From positions 310,001 to 374,000 of the forward strand of contig NZ_BMRX01000007.1 of the NCBI RefSeq assembly GCF_014648855.1: a stretch of 64,000 nt of DNA. The letters are read 5' to 3'. The notes under the pieces are model-generated. The model ran no database searches. It had not been told where the DNA came from and saw nothing but the letters and a program-made list of their open reading frames with translations. The position numbers were made by a program, and so were the translations under genes. The stretch's first letter is position 1. Each line of letters opens with the position of its first letter. This document shows, piece by piece, positions 58,897 through 64,000 of the stretch. The DNA is from Streptomyces parvulus (GTDB taxonomy: Bacteria; Actinomycetota; Actinomycetes; Streptomycetales; Streptomycetaceae).

Positions 58897-61203
58897 GTGT
58901 TGAAACGCTCCCGTTCCCTGAGAATCCGCGCGCTCGTCGCGCTCGCCGTGCTGGCCGCTTCCCTGGCCATCGCCCTGACCCTGCCGATCCGCCTCGGGCT
59001 CGACCTGCGCGGCGGCACCCAGATCGTCCTGGAGACCAGGTCCACCGACACCACCGAGGCCGGCCGGGAGGCCACCGACCGCACCGTGGAGGTGCTGCGC
59101 GGCCGCATCGACGCCCTCGGTGTCGCCGAGCCGAGCATCGTCCGCTCCGGCGACAACCGCGTCGTCGTCGAGCTGCCCGGCGTACAGGACCCCGAGCGGG
59201 CGGCCGGCGTCCTCGGCCGCACCGCGCAGCTGACCGTCCACCCGGTGCTCGGCACGGCGCGGAGCGCCGCGGACGCCGAGAACGGCGAGCGGGTGGTGCC
59301 GGACGAGTCCGGGCAGTACCTGCGGCTGAAGGGCGCCGCGCTGACCGGGCGGGACGTGAAGGGCGCCGACGCCCGCTTCGACCAGCAGGGCGGCGCGGGC
59401 TGGCACGTCACCGTCGACTTCGAGGACCGCGGCGGCGACCGCTGGGCCCGGGTGACCGGCGAGGCGGCCTGCCACCCGGCCGGCGACGCACGGCGCCGGG
59501 TCGCCATCGTGCTCGACGACAAGATCATCTCTTCGCCGCAGGTCGACCCCTCCGTGGCCTGCGGGGCGGGCATCAAGGGCGGCTCCACGCAGATCACCGG
59601 CTCGTTCGACGACGCCGAGGCCCGCGAACTGGCCCTGCTCGTCGAGGGCGGCGCGCTGCCCGTGCCGGTGGAGACCGTCGAGCAGCGCACCGTCGGCGCG
59701 ACCCTGGGCGACGAGTCCGTCTCGGCCGCCGCCCGGGCCGCCGTCGTCGGCACCGCGCTGACCGCGCTGTTCATCGTCGTCGTCTACCGGCTCATGGGCG
59801 TCCTGGCCACCGTCGCCCTGCTCTGCTACGGCCTGATCTCCTACGCCGCCCTGGCCGCGGTCGGCGCGACCCTCACCCTGCCCGGCCTGGCCGGCTTCGT
59901 CCTGGCGATCGGCATGGCGGTGGACGCCAACGTCCTCGTCTTCGAACGGGCCCGTGAGGAACAGGCGGCCCGTAGCCGGCCGAGTACGCGGTCGGCGCTG
60001 ACCGCCGGTTTCCGCGGCGCCTTCAGCGCGATCGCCGACTCCAACATCACCACCCTGATCGCCGCCGCGCTGCTGTTCCTCCTCGCCTCCGGGCCGGTGA
60101 AGGGCTTCGGCGTCACCCTCGGGATCGGTGTGCTGGCCTCCATGGTCAGCGCCCTCGTGATCACCCGCGTGCTGGCGGAGTTCGCCGCCGGCCGCCCGGC
60201 CGTCCTCCGCCGCCCGCGCGTCACCGGGATCTCGTCCACCGGTCCGGTCCGCGACGTCCTGCTGCGCCGCGCCCCGTTCCTGATGCGCCGCCCGCGCCGC
60301 TGGCTGGCGGCCTCCCTGGTCGTCCTCGTGGCGGCGGGCTCCGGCGTCCTGGTGCGCGGCCTGGACTTCGGCATCGAGTTCACCGGCGGGAGGCTCGTCG
60401 AGTACTCCACCGCCACCCGGGTCGATCCCGACCGGGCCCGGGACGCCCTCGCCGACGCGGGCTTCCCGCGCGCCGTCGTCCAGTCCTCCGGCGACGGCGA
60501 CCTCACCGTGCGCACCGAGGACCTGACCGACGCCGAGGCCGCGGCCGTCACCCGGACCGTCGCCGAGCTGGGCGGCGGGGCGGAGCGGATCCGCGACGAG
60601 CTGATCGGCCCGAGCCTCGGCGAAGAGCTGCGCCGGGACGCGCTGATCGCCCTCGGTCTGGCCCTGGCCGCCCAGCTGGCGTACCTCGCGGCCCGGTTCC
60701 GCCTGCTGTTCGGCGCGGCGGCGGTCGGCGCGCTCGCCCACGACGTGGTCGTCCTGGTGGGTGTGTTCGCCTGGCTGGGCAAGCCGGTGGACGGGGTGTT
60801 CCTGGCCGCGCTGCTGACCGTGATCGGCTACTCGGTCAACGACTCGGTGGTCCTCTTCGACCGCGTGCGCGAGCTGCTGGGCCGGGCGCCGCGCACACCG
60901 TTCGCCCGGCTGGCCAACGACGCGATCCTCCAGACCCTGCCGCGCACGGTCAACACGGGCATGGGCGCGGTGCTCGTCCTCGCCTCGCTGGCGGTCCTCG
61001 CCGACGGTTCGCTCACCGACTTCGCGCTGGCGCTGCTGATCGGCGTGGCGGTCGGCACGTACTCCTCGGTCTTCACCGCCTCCCCGCTGGCCGTCGTGCT
61101 GCACGGCCGCGGTGCGGGATCCCCTTCCGGCGGGTCCGGCACACCTGGGAAGAACGGCGAGCGCGTACCGACCGGCCGCACGCGACGGCAGGAGGTCCCG
61201 TAA
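58897..61203 (+). CDS. secDF: Fused SecDF protein-export membrane protein
   Basis: This 768-aa protein joins SecD and SecF in one chain, with 12 membrane segments in two bundles. The SecD half has LGLDLRGGTQIVLE (about 34-47), the periplasmic P1 region and AVDANVLVFERAREE in the fourth segment (proton relay). The SecF half begins near residue 465 with DFGIEFTGGRLVEY and has GYSVNDSVVLFDRVRE. It pulls preproteins out of SecYEG using the proton gradient. Actinomycetes usually have separate secD and secF elsewhere, so this is probably an extra copy. The start is GTG 58897 or TTG 58900, both after GGAGG. Confidence 0.93.
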   Translation: MLKRSRSLRIRALVALAVLAASLAIALTLPIRLGLDLRGGTQIVLETRSTDTTEAGREATDRTVEVLRGRIDALGVAEPSIVRSGDNRVVVELPGVQDPERAAGVLGRTAQLTVHPVLGTARSAADAENGERVVPDESGQYLRLKGAALTGRDVKGADARFDQQGGAGWHVTVDFEDRGGDRWARVTGEAACHPAGDARRRVAIVLDDKIISSPQVDPSVACGAGIKGGSTQITGSFDDAEARELALLVEGGALPVPVETVEQRTVGATLGDESVSAAARAAVVGTALTALFIVVVYRLMGVLATVALLCYGLISYAALAAVGATLTLPGLAGFVLAIGMAVDANVLVFERAREEQAARSRPSTRSALTAGFRGAFSAIADSNITTLIAAALLFLLASGPVKGFGVTLGIGVLASMVSALVITRVLAEFAAGRPAVLRRPRVTGISSTGPVRDVLLRRAPFLMRRPRRWLAASLVVLVAAGSGVLVRGLDFGIEFTGGRLVEYSTATRVDPDRARDALADAGFPRAVVQSSGDGDLTVRTEDLTDAEAAAVTRTVAELGGGAERIRDELIGPSLGEELRRDALIALGLALAAQLAYLAARFRLLFGAAAVGALAHDVVVLVGVFAWLGKPVDGVFLAALLTVIGYSVNDSVVLFDRVRELLGRAPRTPFARLANDAILQTLPRTVNTGMGAVLVLASLAVLADGSLTDFALALLIGVAVGTYSSVFTASPLAVVLHGRGAGSPSGGSGTPGKNGERVPTGRTRRQEVP

Positions 61204-61233
61204 CGGGCGGGGGGTCTCCCCGGGGAGCCTCGC

Positions 61234-62031
61234 TCAGTGGGCCCCGGTGAAGTGCTCCTCCACCAGAGTCCGCACCAGGTCCTGGTCGCCGGCGATCAGC
61301 GCGTCCAGCAGGGCCGTGTGCTCGTGGGCGTCGGCGATCAGGCCGGCCCGGCCGCGGGAAGCCGGGGTGCCGGCCGGCGGCCACTGGGCACGGCGGTGCA
61401 GGTCGCCGGCGATGTGGACGAGCTGCTCGTTGCCGGCCAGCGCGAGCACTGCGCGGTGCAGGGCGCGGTCCGCCTCGGCGTACGTGGCGGGGCAGCCGGC
61501 GGACGCGGCGCGGACGGCGGCCTCGGCCAGCGGGCGCAGCTCCGCCCAGCGCTCGGCGGGCACGGTACGGGCCAGCCGCAGCCACACCGGGACCTCGATC
61601 AGCGCCCGGACCTCGGCCAGCTCGGCGAGTTCGCGGTCGCCGCGCTCGACGACGCGGAAGCCCCGGTTGGGCACGACCTCGACGGCGCCCTCCAGGGCGA
61701 GCTGCTGCATGGCCTCCCGGACGGGCGTGGCGGAGACCCCGAACCGCTCGCCGAGCGCGGGCCCCGAGTAGACCTCGCCGGGGCGCAGCTCGCCGGTGAC
61801 CAGGGCGGTGCGCAGGGCGTCGAGGACCTGGCCGCGCACGGAGGAGCGCTGGACCTGGGGACGGGGGCGGGGCACGGGGGGCTCGCCGTGGGTGTGCTCG
61901 CCGCGCGCGGCGGCCGGTTCCCCGGCGCCGCGGGCCCTGGCCCGGTCCACGTCCGCGGCCCGGGGCTGGGCCGGCACCCGCGCCCGCGCGGCGGTCTCCG
62001 CCTCGGGGGCACCCTGCGCGCTGGGCCTCAC
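61234..62031 (-). CDS. GntR-family (FCD/FadR subfamily) regulator
   Basis: This 265-aa regulator has a long disordered Arg/Ala/Pro-rich start (1-55), a GntR winged helix (VRGQVLDALRTALVTGELRPGEVYSGPALGERFGVSATPVREAMQQLALEGAVEVVPNRGFRV) and a helical FCD ligand domain with the Asp/His metal-binding pattern. I chose GTG 62031 because AGGAGG lies 5 nt upstream; a GTG at 62085 has none. Targets are unknown. It is divergent from the FhuF-like gene and convergent with secDF (30 bp). Confidence 0.88.
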   Translation of the reverse strand: MRPSAQGAPEAETAARARVPAQPRAADVDRARARGAGEPAAARGEHTHGEPPVPRPRPQVQRSSVRGQVLDALRTALVTGELRPGEVYSGPALGERFGVSATPVREAMQQLALEGAVEVVPNRGFRVVERGDRELAELAEVRALIEVPVWLRLARTVPAERWAELRPLAEAAVRAASAGCPATYAEADRALHRAVLALAGNEQLVHIAGDLHRRAQWPPAGTPASRGRAGLIADAHEHTALLDALIAGDQDLVRTLVEEHFTGAH

Positions 62032-62142
62032 GGGTCCTCCTGCTGGGACGTGTCGGTACTTGGGGTCATTACGGCGGGTTGTCACCTGTCCGTCAAGACC
62101 ATAAGCGCACCGGCCGTCAGTTCAAATCCCCAGCCGTATGGG

Positions 62143-62161
62143 TAAGGTAAGGCTTACCTCC
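62143..62161. promoter_or_regulatory. Iron box (DmdR/IdeR-type) before the FhuF-like gene
   Basis: TAAGGTAAGGCTTACCTCC (62143-62161) fits the DtxR/IdeR/DmdR palindrome TWAGGTWAGSCTWACCTWA at nearly all positions. It lies 39 bp before ATG 62200. Repression by iron is expected. It is the only such box noticed in the window. Confidence 0.85.
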
Positions 62162-62199
62162 AAGCAGCCCGTCTCTCCGGCCCGGATCGGTGGTCCCGC

Positions 62200-63045
62200 A
62201 TGCCCGTCACCCGCTCGGCCCTCACGGACGCCTACGCGCGCCTGTCGGAGGTCCTCCCGGGCCTGGGCGTCACCGAGCTGGGCACGGACGGCGGGGTCCC
62301 GCAGGGCGGCGGCTGGGTCACCGGCGCCGCGCTCGCGGCGGGCGGGAGCGAGCTGACGGACTTCCTCGCCTGGGACGAGGCCCAGGTGCTGCGGGACTAC
62401 GGGCAGCGGGCCCGGCCGGACGTGATCGCGAGCTTCGGACTGCACCGGTACGCCTGGCCGGCCTGCCTGCTGATCACCGTGCCGTGGTTCCTGCACCGCA
62501 GGGTGCCCCGCTACCCGGCGGACCACGTCGCCTACGACCGCACCGCCGAGGGTCTCCCGCTGGGCCGCATGGCGGTGCGCGGCGCGGGCTTCGCCTGCCT
62601 GCCCGGGGACCCGGCCGCCGCGCTGCCCGGCGCCCGGGTGGTCGCCGACGAGGAGGCGCTGCGCGCCGAGGTGCGGGCGTCGGTCGCCGAGCACCTGGAG
62701 CCGGTCCTGGCCGGCTTCGGACCCCGTGCGCGGCGGCGCGGGCGGGCCCTGTGGGGCATGGCGACGGACGAGGTCGTGGAGGGCCTGTGGTACGTCGCCC
62801 ACCTGCTGGGCGAGCAGGAGCGGGCGCGGCACGAGCTGGAACTGCTGCTGCCGGGCGCGACCAAGCCCTACGTCGGTGACGCGGCCTTCCGCGAGCTGAA
62901 GGGGCCCGACGGCGAACCGCTGCACACCCGGGACCGGGCGAGCTGCTGCATGTTCTACACGCTGCGCCCCGAGGACACCTGCGCCACCTGCCCGCGCACC
63001 TGCGACGCGGACCGGGTGAACAAGCTGCTCGCCACGGCGGGTTGA
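62200..63045 (+). CDS. FhuF-like ferric-siderophore reductase with C-terminal [2Fe-2S]
   Basis: This 281-aa protein has the FhuF-like N-terminal region and a C-terminal cluster motif C249, C250, C261, C264 (C-C-x10-C-x2-C), plus C268. FhuF proteins reduce and release iron from ferric hydroxamate siderophores in the cytoplasm. The iron box at 62143-62161 supports this. It is about 58 kb from the IucA/IucC pair at the start of the window, so the two are not directly linked. Confidence 0.92.
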   Translation: MPVTRSALTDAYARLSEVLPGLGVTELGTDGGVPQGGGWVTGAALAAGGSELTDFLAWDEAQVLRDYGQRARPDVIASFGLHRYAWPACLLITVPWFLHRRVPRYPADHVAYDRTAEGLPLGRMAVRGAGFACLPGDPAAALPGARVVADEEALRAEVRASVAEHLEPVLAGFGPRARRRGRALWGMATDEVVEGLWYVAHLLGEQERARHELELLLPGATKPYVGDAAFRELKGPDGEPLHTRDRASCCMFYTLRPEDTCATCPRTCDADRVNKLLATAG

Positions 63046-63325
63046 GCCGCACCCCGCACATTCCGCGCCAAGATCGTCGGCTAGGATCCCGGACGTCGAT
63101 TCACAACTCCCCCACGCGTCGCGGCAACTTTCCGCCGAACCACTCGTACGGGTAGTCTTATTCGAACTCAACTCCCGCCCCTCATGCGGCAGTTCGAGCA
63201 GAATGCCGCCCTGGGCACCCCCTCGCACCCCCTTGGCGGCCTCTTGCCCCGAAACCCTCTGAGGGCCGCTGGGTTTGGGCCACCATGGCGGGCGTTACGC
63301 CCTATCCCACTGCAAGGGACCCCAG
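63046..63325. other. 280-bp leader region of the DUF2637 gene
   Basis: No gene is supported here. A TAGGAT box is at 63083-63088, but with a poor -35. A moderately AT-richer stretch (about 63140-63170, GGTAGTCTTATTCG) may hold a promoter. A weak AAGGGA precedes the next start. Confidence 0.35.
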
Positions 63326-64000
63326 ATGAGATTGACCGACATATCGCTGAACTGGCTGCTTCCGGGCGCCGTGCTGCTCCTGGGCATGCTGGCGGCGGTG
63401 GCGGTGCTCGCGCGCGGCAAGCGTGCCCCGGGGAAGGACGCGGGCGCGGACGACTCGTGGGAGCGGATGGAGGAGCGGCGCAGGCGCAAGGAGGCGCTGT
63501 ACGGCACCGTCTCCTACGTCCTGCTCTTCTGCTGTGCCGCGGTCGCCGCGGCGCTCTCCTTCCACGGCCTGGTCGGCTTCGGCGAGCAGAACCTCGGTCT
63601 GAGCGGCGGCTGGCAGTACCTGGTCCCGTTCGGGCTCGACGGAGCGGCGATGTTCTGCTCCGTCCTCGCGGTGCGCGAGGCCAGCCACGGTGACGCGGCG
63701 CTCGGCTCGCGCATACTCGTGTGGACCTTCGCGTTCGCCGCGGCCTGGTTCAACTGGGTGCACGCGCCGCGCGGTCTGGGCCACGCCGGTGCCCCGCACT
63801 TCTTCGCGGGCATGTCCCTGTCGGCGGCGGTGCTGTTCGACCGGGCCCTGAAGCAGACCCGCCGGGCCGCGCTGCGCGAGCAGGGCCTGGTGCCGCGTCC
63901 GCTGCCGCAGATCCGCATGGTGCGCTGGCTGCGGGCGCCCCGGGAGACGTACCGCGCCTGGTCGCTGATGCTCCTGGAGGGCGTGCGCAGCCTCGACGAG
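63326..64000 (+). CDS. DUF2637-family membrane protein (cut by the window end)
   Basis: The frame is open from ATG 63326 to the last base (225 codons). It begins MRLTDISLNWLLPGAVLLLG with a membrane helix (about 11-29). A charged segment (30-57) and four more membrane helices (about 61-85, 95-117, 128-146, 155-172) follow, including SFHGLVGFGEQNLGLSGGWQYLVPFGLDGAAMFCSVLAVREAS, the DUF2637/SpdB2-like signature. A basic stretch (RALKQTRRAALREQGLV) follows. Relatives are linked to plasmid spreading (SpdB) or to chromosomal membrane regulation. The C-terminus is not visible. Confidence 0.85.
   Translation, partial: MRLTDISLNWLLPGAVLLLGMLAAVAVLARGKRAPGKDAGADDSWERMEERRRRKEALYGTVSYVLLFCCAAVAAALSFHGLVGFGEQNLGLSGGWQYLVPFGLDGAAMFCSVLAVREASHGDAALGSRILVWTFAFAAAWFNWVHAPRGLGHAGAPHFFAGMSLSAAVLFDRALKQTRRAALREQGLVPRPLPQIRMVRWLRAPRETYRAWSLMLLEGVRSLDE

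Noticed and set aside
61204..61233. CTCCCCGGGGAG palindrome (about 61218-61229) as a terminator of secDF
   Set aside because: The stem has no loop and the gap is only 30 bp; too weak to call.

Overview
This window is chromosomal DNA of a high-GC actinomycete, almost certainly a Streptomyces. The evidence is very high GC with strong third-position bias, frequent GTG starts, GTGA/ATGA gene overlaps, TTGAC-type promoters with TAnnnT -10 boxes, a LAL-type LuxR giant, a Streptomyces-type trypsin, a DmdR/IdeR-type iron box and a DUF2637 membrane protein. No tRNA, rRNA, CRISPR array, insertion sequence, phage gene or replication origin was seen. The species cannot be named from the sequence alone.

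Layout. 0.1-10.4 kb: an unknown protein, an orphan OLD-type TOPRIM protein, two divergent IucA/IucC (NIS) synthetases, a secreted VWA protein with a coupled membrane-anchored partner, an HxlR regulator divergent from an aminotransferase, a phosphohistidine-fold phosphatase, an unknown protein and a hotdog thioesterase. 10.4-24.5 kb: purine ring degradation and glyoxylate disposal. This part has two NCS2 permeases, 8-oxoguanine deaminase, uricase, HIU hydrolase and OHCU decarboxylase, a small HTH regulator with an MTH1187-type partner, then hydroxypyruvate isomerase, tartronate semialdehyde reductase, catalase and glyoxylate carboligase. 24.6-32.8 kb: a zinc-ribbon protein with a degenerate Mrr-like domain, two coupled acyl-CoA synthetases, a GAF-LuxR regulator and a LAL regulator. 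32.8-34.8 kb: trypsin and a YcaQ-like winged-helix protein. 34.8-39.9 kb: an eight-gene divergent Asp23/AmaP module with an ECF sigma factor and a zinc-anti-sigma/Asp23 fusion. 39.9-44.2 kb: two glycosyltransferases, an SRPBCC protein and a secreted EEP hydrolase. 44.2-52.9 kb: the xanthine dehydrogenase locus (XdhC, AzgA-type permease, Mo, Fe-S and FAD subunits, PucR regulator). 53-64 kb: a TPR protein, an Rv1733c-like protein, an actin-like protein coupled to a DksA-like protein, a second DksA-like protein, a NarL-type two-component system, a fused SecDF, a GntR regulator, an FhuF-like protein under an iron box, and the start of a DUF2637 protein.

How it fits together. Hypoxanthine and xanthine enter through AzgA/NCS2 permeases. 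Xanthine dehydrogenase makes urate, and uricase, HIU hydrolase and OHCU decarboxylase make allantoin. Allantoin catabolism (genes not in this window) yields glyoxylate, which Gcl, Hyi and GlxR convert to glycerate. Uricase makes H2O2 and the catalase removes it. The operators agree with this. One palindrome (TCAACA-N3-TGTTGA) overlaps the -35 of both the uricase operon and the catalase. A second palindromic element lies just after the -10 of hyi, catalase and gcl. Catalase carries both.

The most novel-looking system is the Asp23 module. Its two divergent promoters share the same CGCGTAACG/GTCCAAC boxes with 16- and 17-nt spacers, which suggests that the ECF sigma factor switches on both arms. 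Its probable anti-sigma factor is a zinc-binding H-x3-C-x2-C domain fused directly to an Asp23-like domain instead of to a membrane anchor.
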